64,000 nucleotides of DNA from Geranomyces variabilis (lineage: Eukaryota; Chytridiomycota; Chytridiomycetes; Spizellomycetales; Powellomycetaceae): positions 491,933 to 555,932 of the forward strand of contig JADGJP010000015.1 of assembly GCA_027603065.1 (NCBI GenBank). The letters are read 5' to 3'. A program made the position numbers and the translations under genes. Under the pieces are notes generated by a model. It did not search any database. It was not told the DNA's origin and saw nothing but the letters and a program-made list of their open reading frames with translations. Positions within the stretch are counted from its first letter, which is position 1. Each line of letters opens with the position of its first letter. This document shows, piece by piece, positions 21,100-32,510 of this stretch.

Positions 21100-21742
21100 T
21101 TACAGTCTTGATTTGGCGTAAGGACAGCAGTGGGCGAATGCCGACCGCTGCGGCGCAGGAACAGGAGACGGCGCGACCGACCGATGAAAATGCACGCACA
21201 ACCACTTCCCCTCCTTTTTATCCAGCTCCCAGACACGCGTTTCCTGGCTGCTCGTGATATGGATGCGTCCATCTGCCTCTGCGCGCTGCACCACGCGCAC
21301 ATATGTAATCAGCGCGGCAGTGCGGTCTGGGCAAAGAAACCGCACATGTGGCGACACCACAGTTGTTGTGGCAGCTGGCTGCGATGCCACGGCTGCTGGT
21401 TCTGATTCTGTCGCAACGCCATAGGCCGGCGGCGGCCCGGCTTTTGAGCTCGCGAGATCGAAAAAGAACTTGTGGAATGGGAGCCCTTGTATCTGGCGCG
21501 GCGACGACGACGACCTCCTTGGTTAGCCCGAAATTCCCACAAGGTTGAGTTGATTCCGGCCCGCGAAATAGGTATACCTGGTGTTCGCCAGCCTCCGGTT
21601 CAAAGGCGGTTAAATCCGGGCTGCATAGCTCGGTGTAGGTAGACCAATCGCCCGCCGCGATGCTGTTGAGCAGACGTGCGGTGAGGTCCACCAGCGCCTT
21701 TTCGAGCTTGTTGTCGACAAAGAAGTGCGGAAGAGGAGGCAT
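21100..21742 (-). CDS. Stand-alone CaMKII association-domain protein
   Basis: Two exons (21742-21578, 21492-21100) join to 185 residues. The sequence follows the association (hub) domain of calcium/calmodulin-dependent kinase II: LLNSIAAGDWSTYTELCSPD, LTAFEPEAGEHQIQGLPFHK with FFF, then after an insert SPHVRFLCPDRTAALITYVR, ITSSQETRVWELDKKEGKW and VHFHRS. In CaMKII this domain forms the 12- or 14-subunit ring. Here there is no kinase domain, so it is probably a SnoaL-like oligomer of unknown role. An alanine/glutamate/proline-rich insert of about 35 residues sits before SPHVRFL. It is convergent with SDS3 and divergent from WDR70, with about 220 bases between starts. Confidence 0.88.
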
Positions 21743-21960
21743 CGGGAGTGGACGGCAAAGGAAAGAGCGTCCGCTGCGAGATGGGCGGCGCGATGGACGC
21801 GAAGTCGAAGCGAAGCGCTGCAGCGCGAACTATAGTTTTTGTCATTGCGCAGTTTATGGACTGCACAGCCACACCACCTTCGTGCCCAGATTTGTGCCAA
21901 ACGTCCGCGGTCTTGCCGCCTTGCAAGCTTCCTATAAACTCTCCGCGCCAAACGTCGCCA

Positions 21961-24480
21961 ATGGCTTCAGATGAGGATATCAGGATGATGGAGGCCATGG
22001 GCTTGCCCGTCGGTTTTGGCGCAAAGAGTAAGAAAGAGGCAAATAAGGCCAGCGCAGACGTCCGTGCAGCAAAAGCGTTTGAGGAAACTCGGCGAAAGGA
22101 GGAGCCAGCGAGCAAGAGCGAGCGGCCGCCAAAGCCAGCCGAACACGCCGTGGCGACCAAAATGGGGACGGATGCGGAGGAGGTGAAGCCTCGCAAGCCA
22201 GGCCTGCAAATGGACTCCAGTGACGATGACGGCGACGCAAACGACAGTGGGTCCGACAGCGAGGCGGAGAAAGAAGATGCTCTGCCTATATCACATCAGG
22301 CAGCTCTCAAAGATCATCATAAGGTGCTTACAAGCCAGCTTGCGCAACAGGCACGGGCGCTATTCGAAATGCGGACCTAATCTTTCCCCTGCAATCCTGC
22401 AGACTGTCTCCGCGCTCTCGCTTGACCCCGCTGGCGCCCGCTTTGCAACAGGCAGCCGTGACTGCATGGTGAAACTTTGGGACTTTCACGGCATGGATGC
22501 GTCGCTCAAACCGTTCCGATCTTTCGAGGCGACAAGTGGGAATCCGGTATTGTTTATTGCTTGCAAGCGCTCAAAGCTTTCAATCTGCCGTCAAACTCAC
22601 ATAAGAGGGTTTGTCAGATTCGAGACATTCAGTTCAGCACGGGCGGAGACCAGATTCTTGTTGCGTCAAGTTCAACGCAGGCCAAGTTATATGATCGAGA
22701 TGGGCTGGAGTTGTATGTGCTTCCATTCCGGCTTCCTCCCCGACGAGGCTACTCTCTAACAATGCCCTTACTTTCCAGAGTGGAATTCTCCAAGGGAGAC
22801 CCTTACATACGAGATATGCGGCACACCAAGTAAGGAGGCAGAGGCGCTGTGCAATGGTTTTTACTGCATGGCTCACTGATGTTGCTTTGCTACTAGGGGA
22901 CATGTGGCGGCGCTGACCAGCTGCAAGTGGAATCCTGTATCCAAAACTACATTTATCACGTCCTCGCTAGATAGCACCATCCGGTAACTACCGCACCCGT
23001 TAGTTCGGGCGTTTCGTAAACTACGCACATCTCGCTTACGCCACTTGGCATCTCAGGATATGGGAGACTGGCGACAAACGCAGTCACAAGCAAGTCATAG
23101 CGGTGAAATCCAAACAGCCCGGAGGCAAGACGTCCATGACATCGGCGGCATATTCACATGATGCGCGGCTCATCGTGGGAGGTACATTCGTTCCGAGTCT
23201 GTCACTCCTTATCATCCGCTGGCTGACTGACATGGGTTCCTTTAGGCGCCGCGGACGGGATCCTGCGCATATGGGGCAGCAACAGCAGTTTTCTGACTCC
23301 AACTCATGTAAGCCAATAACTTAGGCTTGGCATGTATTCGTCTGCGAAACTGATGTATTTTTCGGTCGTTTTCAGTCCATTGACAATGCCCACATGTCTG
23401 GCGCGGCAATAACCTCCGTATGCTTTTCGCGAAGCAATAGCCTAATCGCGTCTCGCGCAATGGACGACACGCTGAAGCTCTGGGACATGCGCAACCTCAA
23501 GACGCCTGTAGCGGCGGTCTCGGATCTAGTCAACTTTTTCGAAGAAACCGAAGTCATATTCTCGCCCGATGATCGCCACATTCTGACAGGCACCTCGGTC
23601 AAAAAGGACATGGGCGCTGGCAAGCTCTGCGTCTTCAACAGCGACACGCTCGCACCAGTCACGCAAATTGAAGCTGCACGAAGCTCGGTTGTGCGAGTGC
23701 AGTGGAATGCGAGAATCAATCAGATTTTGACGGGCACCGGGGATGGCAGCGTGCAGGTGTTTTACGACCCGCTGCTCAGCGTATCTGGAGTCAAGGCCGC
23801 ACTGTCGAAACGGCCAAAGCAGCGGCAGGTGGATGAAATTGACTTTGGGTACTGTCATTTTATGAGTCGTTTCTTTGCCGCTATTGCAGCTGTCTGCTTT
23901 CGGCTGACCCGATCGACTCCGCACGGCATTTTCTTTTGCAGCGACGATGCGAATCGCACAATCATCACGCCGCATTCGCTGCCGATGTTTAAGGACGATC
24001 AAGCCGTCAGCTCGAAGCGGCGACGAGAAAAGCTGCGTGCTGATCCGGCCGCTAGCCGGAAACCAGGTACGCAACAATCACCGCGCTATGCGTGGGATAA
24101 GCTCTCCGACACTGATAATTGACCAATCTTACACTCTTATAGATCAACCTTTGACCGGCCCCGGACGTGGAGGCAAGGTGGGCACCAGCATTACACAGCA
24201 CATGATGAAGGGCTTGATAAAGGACACCCTTCGCGACGAGGATCCACGAGAGGCCATCTTGCGCCACGCGAAAGGCGCCGAAGGTAATGGCGCCGGGACT
24301 CAAAATCAAACGAAGTGGGTATAAAACAAAACATCTTGCTGACTCAAGCCTCCATTAGAAAACCCGTATTGGGTTGCACCGGCTTACAAGAAAACCCAGC
24401 CCCAAACAAAGTTCGCCGACCAAGTGTACGAAGATGAGACCGAAGCGGCCCAGGCGGCCGCAAAGAAACGGCGAAAATAG
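21961..24480 (+). CDS. WDR70: WD40-repeat protein WDR70
   Basis: Eleven exons (21961-22323, 22403-22546, 22618-22712, 22779-22829, 22897-22983, 23057-23181, 23246-23307, 23376-23848, 23942-24066, 24143-24283, 24359-24480) join to 595 residues. The charged N-terminus ends with LPISHQAALKDHHK. A seven-blade WD40 propeller follows, with GARFATGSRDCMVKLWDFHG, MDASLKPFRSFEATSG, SSTQAKLYDRDGLEL, ITSSLDSTIRIWETGD, DGILRIWGSNSSFLTPTH, MDDTLKLWDMRNLKTP and FSPDDRHILTGTS. The C-terminal signature PLTGPGRGGKVGTSI, DPREAILRHAKGAEENPYWV is specific to this family. Human WDR70 acts in chromatin and DNA-damage response through H2B ubiquitination. That role here is inference by homology. Confidence 0.95.
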
Positions 24481-24772
24481 ATTCTCGCTTGAGCAATTTT
24501 TTGGCATGTTGTTAATGGGAGTTAACTTATGCGCTTGGACTGTGACCAGCTAAACAGTGGGACAGACCCTGGTGCAAGTGCCACACAAACCAATGCACAA
24601 GCGTGAAAAAGAGAAACCGCTTCTGCAACGGCAGGCAATGGAGGGAGATAAAGAATTGTATATGTACGTCGTATGCGAAAACGCAAGAACGAGAGGTGCC
24701 CGAAACATGAGCAGAAAAAATGGGTGTGTATGCGTGAGGAGTTCAGACCAATTAGCGTGAGGCTACAGTTCA

Positions 24773-27522
24773 TCAGTCGGCGATGGCTTCGGACGACGGA
24801 GGGGGAAGAGGATTGGGCGTGGCTGGTGGCGTGCTTGCTCCGTTTTGTTTGATGGCATTTTTCTGAAGAAGCACAAAGAGTGTCATTAGCAAAGTCTGTA
24901 TTCCGCTCACTGTGCGAGGCATAAAACCCACCATGAAGGCCATAAAGCGTTCGCCATACGCGCGTGGATTGACAGCTGAAATCTCATGCGGGTCTTCGGA
25001 TAATGACTTCCAGAAATGCTCGATCTTCTTTGTGATGTCGTAGGTGGTGAAGATGTCTATAGTCCCGATGTAATAAAGGTAATCGATCGGCCGGTCCTCT
25101 GCGTCCGACGCGCGGAAGCCTCCATCGTCACCGTAAAACACGCATGCAGCACGCCTAGGTGACAACGCATTTAGTGATCATACCATGAGCCAGCCGCCCA
25201 ACGATTCATATACTCACTCGGAAGGAGCTTCAGTGGGGAGATCGGCGTTCGATGCGCCAAGTTGCTGAGGCTCCGCTTGCGACACAAGGCGCTTCAGGTC
25301 ACGCTTGTTGATGGTTGCCTTTGCTACGGGTGCTATCCCCGCATCCGGCGAAGGAGGCCCGTTCGCTATGCTCGAGGGCACTCCAGACGCGACGCGCGAA
25401 ATCGGCGCGTGCGTGCTTGCGGCAGATGGAGAGGAGCTCAAGCCACCAGGGCCGACGGCTATTGCAGTTTCGGGCGAAGCTACCATCTGAATCGGAATTG
25501 CAGATGATCGAGAACCCGATGCTTCCCCAGAAAGCGCTCCCTCTTCCGCTACCGGCGTCGGGGCAGGAACGCTTGGCCGGCTCATCATCAGAGACGCAAC
25601 CGTCAATTGCCGTGATAATCCAGCTTCCGGGTTCGGTTCATACACCGCAAGGGTTTTGTCCTACTCAAAACGTGAGTTACAGACAAGGAGGAAAACGGAG
25701 GAGAGTCGGGAGATAACATACTCTAATATTTTCGGTGTTGCCGCGCTTTAAGTCGTGTATTCCGACTAAAAGCGAGTAGTCCATAATTTTGTGCTTTATT
25801 AGGAACTAACGACGATAAGGTTAGCGAGAAGAATAAGCAACGCGCCGCGACCATCGTGTGTGGGCTTACCTGAACGTCTTTTTCCAGCTGTTCAATCAAT
25901 AATGTGCTTTTCGCAGGGCCAAGCCTCAACTTTCGTCCTCGCGCCATCCAATTGAGATCTTTCAAGACGGCACGCGGGTCATCTTTGGCCAGCTCTTCGG
26001 GGAACTCTCGGCCCACAGTCGATCCCTTCAAATCATACATCTCGTGAATGTCTTTGTTTGGTGGGAAAACGTTCAGCATTACGACAAAGTGGAGCTTTCG
26101 GTTCCCCTTCAGCTTCACACGGTGAAGGCCGAGAATTCGGCAAAGAGTGGTATTCGGGTTGGTGCGGCAGTGCTGTGGTATTTAAGTTAAATATATGTGA
26201 AGTACTTAAAATGGAAGCGAAAGCATTCCTACCTCGTAATACCAGGTGATAAACCCCATCAAAGCCTTCTTTTCGCCCTTTTTAATCGTCTTGATGATGT
26301 AGCGATAATCCGATGAATAATAAAAAAAACTCCCGCTCTTTCCGGGGCTTCCCAACTCAGACAGCACGTATTTGCCCGTCAAGGACAGCTGTTGCCACAT
26401 ACAACCGTCAGCAACGATACAGGAATGTGTGAAACACGCCCAGCTCGGTCATACCAGATATTCAGCAGGATCGACATTAAATGCGTCTCTCACACAGCGA
26501 AAGACCCACGGTGCATAGTCCTTGAATTTAAAATCGTACCGAGAAGATGGCGTCAGTTCCGTACCCGCGAAATCAAATGTCATTTTGTGGCATGCTTTAA
26601 AATCCTCTTTGACAAGGACGCGTGACGGTTTCGCTTGACACCGGGACACCTAAAAGCCAAAAATCCGTTGAGTGACTTGAAAAATCCTGGTTGCAAGGAA
26701 GTGCATTATCCCTCATACCGCAACGCGAATTCCTGTCAGCATGTCGTACATCAGCACAAAGTTCTCGTGGCCCTCCTTGACGGGAGTGCCAACAAGCACC
26801 TCCTTCTCTGAGCGTTGCCGGGTTAATCGACGAGCAAATTTGCTATCCCGATGGTCAGAATGTTCATCCTCGTTTCCAGACGGCAGTTTTTTCAGCGATG
26901 ACGGAACCCTCCGGCGCGGAGAAGACGACTCGATCTCGCTTAACGGGATCAGATGTTTTGCAGCTGACAAAATCTCGTTTTGTCGTGGAGTTCCGACTGA
27001 GTGAGAAGTTCCCTTTATAATAGACTTTGGTTGCTGAGGGCTGACGCTGGCCGGTCCCGAGAAGCTGTTTGGTCGCTTTCGAGGGTCGATAAGCAGGCGC
27101 GCGGGATCTTGCGGTTGCTTTTGCAGAGCCGCAAGGGCCGCCTCAGCGGATGAGAGCGTAGGCCGCGATTGGCTAGACTGCAACGGGTTCGTTAACGCGC
27201 GGCTCCGCGACGGCTCAAGCGACGCTGGTGCATGATTTGACTGGCTTCTTTGATGTTGAGTCCCTGCCGCGGATTCGGTCACGCCGGCTGGGGTCTCGGC
27301 AACGTTGGTTATGGCATCCTGCAATAGGCTCGGGTCAGGCCCTGCCGTTGCTGCCGGAACTTTTGGCAAATCCTTGAAAGAGACACGAAGAGAAGCTGGA
27401 GTCGAACCCAGGGGTGTGGGCAGGCGCGGAGACTCGGCGCCGCTTTCGGTCGGAGGCGGGGTATTCGCAGCGACAGCCAGGCCGTTTGCTCGTTCGGCCG
27501 CAGAGGTTGACAAGGTGGTCAT
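24773..27522 (-). CDS. MSS4: Phosphatidylinositol-4-phosphate 5-kinase (Mss4/Its3 type)
   Basis: Six introns split seven exons (27522-26719, 26649-26455, 26388-26233, 26172-25870, 25805-25722, 25660-25218, 25154-24773), which join to 788 residues. The first 230 residues are a low-complexity serine/proline head. The kinase core shows [40 protein letters not shown], the nucleotide-binding lysine region [44 protein letters not shown], and the activation loop region near [20 protein letters not shown] with [10 protein letters not shown]. It makes PI(4,5)P2 at the plasma membrane, which controls actin and endocytosis. A low-complexity insert of about 130 residues between the MDYSLL and YYIGTID blocks is typical of this family. 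Convergent with WDR70. Confidence 0.95.
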
Positions 27523-28087
27523 CGCGGCAAGGCGGGAGTGTGACGAGTGGACGAGTGCTGTTTTTGCCCGGCGGCGACCCTTTTATGAGTCTAAGGTTTT
27601 TGCTTCACGTAAGCGCGGAGGCTGAGTTTTTCGGCGGGAAGCACTGCCCGTATGAGGTGTAGAACAGAGATATGAGGAAGAAGTTAAGGAGAACGCAGGC
27701 GGATCGGACGAATACAGGCGAATCGCTTTTGGCGACGTATGAGGTGCTGAGAATGAGTGTATATCGCCAAGTTGAGACCAGAAGACCAGACACACAGAGG
27801 ACGATGCCGACGTGGGCAGAAGAAGGCAGCAGCAGAATGTGCAGCAAGATAGAAGGGTATCACATGCAAAACACCACCGTCTTCTTTTGCAGCGGCGGGC
27901 GGGCGGCGTTAATGGTGTGGGTGAGTTGCAGCGTTGAGCGAATTCCTTGGCCGCGGTTCGTCACCGCAGTATTAGCTAAGCAGCCGCTAAGCCCCGTCAG
28001 CGAAACAAAAGGGAGAAAATCCGACAGCTCCAAGCATGGACTAGTCTTCCTCACTCACAATCCTTTGCACTCAACGCCCGGCGGACA
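27523..28087. promoter_or_regulatory. Divergent gap between the PIP5K gene and an unknown ORF
   Basis: A 565-base intergenic stretch between two divergent starts. A plus-strand frame at 27672-28277 crosses it and runs into the next gene in another frame. I see no family support for that frame and no clear core promoter motif. Confidence 0.35.
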
Positions 28088-29200
28088 ATGGACTCCTCTG
28101 CACTGCCTAACCCGTCAGCGGTCCCTGCCCAACGCTCAAACGAGAACAGGATCACTACGACCTCTCCGCCGCGCCAAGCCCCCGTTCGCAAGTCCTTCTC
28201 GTCGCTGGCAGATGTGCTCGTCGCCACTGTTGACCCCTCGGCATCGAGCGCTGACGCAGACCATGAATCATCCCTAGCTGTTGCCACGCAGAATGGGCAG
28301 CCAGAGCAAGGCGACGCAAACACGGAGCTACGCCAGCAAGAACTCACAGGCCTTGGCTTTTCAGTCCGACCGTATGATGGCGATGCATTCAATGAGTTCA
28401 GGGGCGGTAACCTTCAACCGACTGTAGGAACCCCGAGGCGCGAGAGCAGCGCCCCGCCTCGTCCTGTACAGCGAAATAATGGCAAGCCGTCTCAAGAAAA
28501 ATCAGTAAAGCCCGAAGTAAAATGCGCGGTCGCAGTTCCGCCTGCGGCCGCCGCGTTGCCCAGACGCCGCGACGTTGCGCTACCGCGGCATATCAAGCCC
28601 GCGTCTTTTGTCGCTCTCCCTCCGTTACGAAGCCGACGAGGCTGCCTTGGCATCTCCAATCGGTGGACATTTGCCGGGTCTGCGTATGAGGACAAGCTGC
28701 GCGCTCTCGGAATGACAAAGGCCGGCACCGCTGGACTGCGGTGGGGCGAGCGAGTAATTGAGTATCCAGGAGAGAACGGGCCAGCACATTTATACAGCTC
28801 ACGCTCTCCTCCACGAAAAGTGGGCAGCCCCGATGTTGTCGACGGACATCATCCAATGACTTTCCCCAGCTACCCGCATTCGATGAAACAGGTTTTGATG
28901 CTAGAGCCAAACTCTTGGGACAATGCAGAGCCGCGCACGCCGCACGCGCCCACATTCCTGCAGGTCCCGCGTGCAACGCAGCCCACTGACGCCTTCCCAA
29001 CGCGATATGGGACAAACACCGAGTGGCCGCATGATTCGTTTGTGACAGTGCAGGCGGAGCCTTCTTCACACTACTACATGGGCGAAAAGGTTCGTCCTGG
29101 CGTATACCACAGACCAGAGCTTGCAAGTTACCGTGCGACTGACCATGGCACAATACTCGTTGAAATTACAGGAGAGGTTACAGAAAGCGGGATGGATTGA
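28088..29200 (+). CDS. Hypothetical protein, 370 residues
   Basis: A long uninterrupted frame starting MDSSALPNPSAVPAQRSNEN and ending ITGEVTESGMD. I do not recognise a family. The N-terminal half (1-180) is serine/proline/arginine-rich and probably disordered. The C-terminal half is more ordered: RWTFAGSAYEDKLRALGMTK, AGLRWGERVIEYPGENGPAH, and a last block HYYMGEKVRPGVYHRPELAS. No signal peptide, membrane segment or zinc motif is visible. It ends 123 bases from the UBP14 stop on the opposite strand. Length, codon use like its neighbours and an open frame support a real gene. Confidence 0.65.
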   Translation: MDSSALPNPSAVPAQRSNENRITTTSPPRQAPVRKSFSSLADVLVATVDPSASSADADHESSLAVATQNGQPEQGDANTELRQQELTGLGFSVRPYDGDAFNEFRGGNLQPTVGTPRRESSAPPRPVQRNNGKPSQEKSVKPEVKCAVAVPPAAAALPRRRDVALPRHIKPASFVALPPLRSRRGCLGISNRWTFAGSAYEDKLRALGMTKAGTAGLRWGERVIEYPGENGPAHLYSSRSPPRKVGSPDVVDGHHPMTFPSYPHSMKQVLMLEPNSWDNAEPRTPHAPTFLQVPRATQPTDAFPTRYGTNTEWPHDSFVTVQAEPSSHYYMGEKVRPGVYHRPELASYRATDHGTILVEITGEVTESGMD

Positions 29201-29323
29201 CACGGAGCGTGGAAGGAAGCGCGGGGTAGCCAAAGTACCTGGCGCGCATCTAGAAGTAGTGCCCACATATTAAAACACCAAGAATCTGGCTTGGCGCCGC
29301 GACAGAATTGTTTTATTTCATTA

Positions 29324-32300
29324 TCAGAGCCGCTTGTACACGTATATGTACGCATCAGAAATAGCCTTGTGAATGTCGGGTACCGCGGCCACTTTGTTGT
29401 CATTGAATAGCACCCATCGGTCGCCCTTGAGAACATGTGCCACATAGTGTCCGCAGTGGGTCGATGTGCCTTTGTGCGAGATGAAAGCCACAAGTCGGTA
29501 CTTTGCGGGGCGCGTGTCAGGTTGTGCAGCGGCTGTCGAATCGCCCGCGCTTTCATCGGTGTCCATGCTGTCTGCATGACTGAACAACCAATCCACCGCG
29601 CGCTCCATGTTGTTACTCTGCAGGAAAAATATGAAGTTATTTTGGTTCGCATATAAAGGCGGGAAGAAAACCGTTATACGAACCGTTTCCTTCAACGCCC
29701 GCTTGGCCTGCGACGACGTGAAGCCCATGTCAACGAGCTGCTGGATATCGCTTTCGGACGCGCCGCTGCCAGATCCTCCGCCAGTGGCCGACTGAATTGG
29801 TGCATCAATGTCTAACGAAGACAAATCGGTGAGTTCCTTATATTGTGCAAACGCACATTTTAGCCGTTGAAAACAGCTTACCAGGGTCCTCCATGTGCTC
29901 AAAGAGCCAGGACATGGCGACCTCGGCACCGTTGTTCCCAGTTGCAAGCAGCGCTTTGGTGCAGCGGATTTCCGGGAAACCCATGCCCAAAAGCTGGTCA
30001 AGCGCGCCTTGGTCCACGCTTGGGGCCGAACTTGGCGAGTCAGAATCCTCGGGCAAAGCAACCTCTCCCTCTTGTTGCCCATAGCCACGGACTTTTTCAA
30101 GGTCGAGCTCGAGCGGGGCGTTAATGGCTACGTTGAGCTTTTCCATAACCCAGCCCGCACCGAGAACAAAGCGGCTCATGGTGCAGATCAAGATGTCGGG
30201 GAAGGAGCTGATACGAGTCGTAGAAGTAGCCGATAGCATGCTGTTGTCGTGTGGGCATTTGTACTCACGAATTTCGTCATTAAACACCGTTGACAAACAT
30301 TCTTCAAATGAGACCGGATGGTACGTCGCTTTTTCGCCTTCTTGATCGGCGTTTGCACGTTGTGCGGGAACCGGTAACGTCAAAGATGTGTTTTTTTCAG
30401 TACGGTAGCGGACGCGCTCGCATTCAAGACACTGCAGGCGGTGTTCCACATCAAATTTGAACATTGTTGTAGGATCCGCCCCAGTGGCACGCTCCTTTTG
30501 CTCAATCATGGAGATGATGTGCTGGAAGAATTCTTGGGCATCCTAAGTGGGGGAAATGAACTTTATGAGAACATATCGCCTCGTTGCGGACACGCAAAAA
30601 TTGTGAGCATACTTGTTGCCTCATGGTCGAGAATTCTGGATGGCCTCGACCAACAAGATTTTTGAACATCGACGGCGCAATACCCTCCTGACCGCGCGAC
30701 TCTCCTTCGTCGTTTACTTTGGGCACAGGCTGAGAATATCGCCCGCTGAGAAGACCGTCAGCCATCTTTCCCATCTGGCAATGGAAGCACATTGCGACCT
30801 TGTCTCGGCATGTGGCTGAATGTTCGCGGGCAACACTGAGATACCTGTGCGCGTATCATGGACGTAATTAGACCAAGAACCTCAACGTTGACCACCAAGC
30901 CACCGAGCATGTCGCTTTTTACCGATCCTGAAATGGCTTCAACGCAAATAGTACTTGCAAAACGGACGCCATGTAACAGCTGCGCAAAGGGGTTATGATT
31001 CCGATCATTCAAAACATTTGAGGGTACACATATTTAACATTACCTGTTTCCGAGGTTTTTGAGGCCCGTGTGACCAGGACCAAAAAGTGGCTCCAAGGAC
31101 ATCCCATCCTCGGTAGTCATGCTAAAGTCGAACTTCAAGTTTTGCTCCAGTTGCTGCCAGATGACAAATTATGTGAGCATCGCGTTTTCAAAGCACCAGT
31201 ACATCATGCCGTCGGGCCGTATACCAGCTCGCCTAGCGTCTTTGCTGTTTTCAGTTGGGTGGCAATGTTGATGCCAAAACTGGCGAGGTGTTTAGCGAGA
31301 TACGGATCGAGTCGGTCATCGCCGCAGGTATAGCAGTAGACATCTGCGGAAAAGTGGCCTGTAAATAAAGATGCGCTAAGGAGAGTACCATTACAATGAC
31401 CATTACGGTACCTGCTGTGCCCTCTGGCGTGATGGTGCCGATTTTGACGGAAATTGGATGACCGGTTTCTTCATTGTGCTTGAGACCATGACCGTTCCCC
31501 CCTACCCCTCCAAACTGCTGTCGTCCACATCCAAGATTTCCACAGGTCAGGCAGAGCCACAAGTTGTCCTTCAAATCACACTTGGTGCAGTGAGAAAAAG
31601 CTAAGAACATCTTGTGAGCCTCCAGAAGCGCGAACGCAAAGATCTTTGGGAGGCATGACCATACCTTCAATCTTGTGCGAGTTTTCTTGGCTCAACGACT
31701 CGGTGTGGGTGCATTTGGTTATCTCTTCCTGCCATGCCTTGACATCCGACTGCTTTCGCGCCGAAAGAGCTAGCATCACAGAGTCGATTACGGCCGGAAG
31801 CTGAGCACAGAAAGTACTTTCCCATTCGAATCATTGGTTGTATGGGGTCGAAAGCGTTCCGGCATGCACAGTACACTCACGTTGGCTACTGTCCGATCTA
31901 GTTCCGCGCCTCCGCACCCATAGCACTTCGCTTGAGTCATGTAATCGAAAGCGTCTTCCTCATTCTCAGCTTCGATAGCAAGCTTTGTGATTTTGGCGGG
32001 AGGAGGAGAACCGTCTTTCTACACCTCGTATTAGCACCTTACGTGGAGCAACGAATAGCGTCGCTGTAACCGCTGCGCCAGCCCACCTTGCGCGGCTTGG
32101 GTATCCGCTTTATGTTCAAGACGATTGGATGATGTGACTTTTTGTAATGCAGCTCCGCGTGACGACGTTCAGTCCCCAAGCAACCTCCATTGAAGCACGA
32201 CAGACACACGTCAATGCCCTCGGGCATGTCCTGGTGAAGACTATAAGGATCACAATTACGCGAAACTGCTGTGCACGGCCACAAACCTGAGAGTCAAAGC

Positions 32301-32385
32301 ACAGGGTGCATTCATCTTTGTACACCTCGCTGGAAGGAACTGCGGGAGATAGTCGCGCGGCCTGAAGATGTTCACAGGCGGACAT
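29324..32385 (-). CDS. UBP14: Ubiquitin C-terminal hydrolase Ubp14 / USP5 (isopeptidase T)
   Basis: Ubp14/USP5 takes apart free polyubiquitin chains and feeds the proteasome system. The gene is split by ten or more short introns; I did not fix all joins. Pieces in order: an N-terminal variant zinc-finger region (CEHLQAARLSPAVPSSEVYK, DECTLCFDS, IDVCLSCFNGGCLGTERRHA, 32385-32110); the UBP zinc finger CTKCDLKDNLWLCLTCGNLG then CGRQQFGGVGGNGHGLKHNE (31600-31430); the Cys box EPLFGPGHTGLKNLGNSCYM, whose codon preceding the active cysteine is split by an intron (31110-30960); two UBA domains (QLLGMGFPEIRCTKALLATG and QQLVDMGFTSSQAKRALKET); and the His box HKGTSTHCGHYVAHVLKGDR. It ends YIYVYKRL. 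The start at 32385 follows the family N-terminus; an in-frame extension to 32484 is possible but would crowd the divergent gene. Confidence 0.93.
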
Positions 32386-32510
32386 GTCTGAGTGGGTTTG
32401 GATGGATTGCGAAGTGAAATTATCACGGTCGAAGATGCCCGCGTGCCTGACCTCATGATCTCGAGCGCCGTGAACGATTCCCATTCTTTCTGCGACTCAC
32501 ACCCACGCGC

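Noticed and set aside
27672-28277. Plus-strand frame of 201 residues before the unknown ORF
   Set aside because: It overlaps the better-supported ORF at 28088 in another frame and shows only low-complexity sequence.
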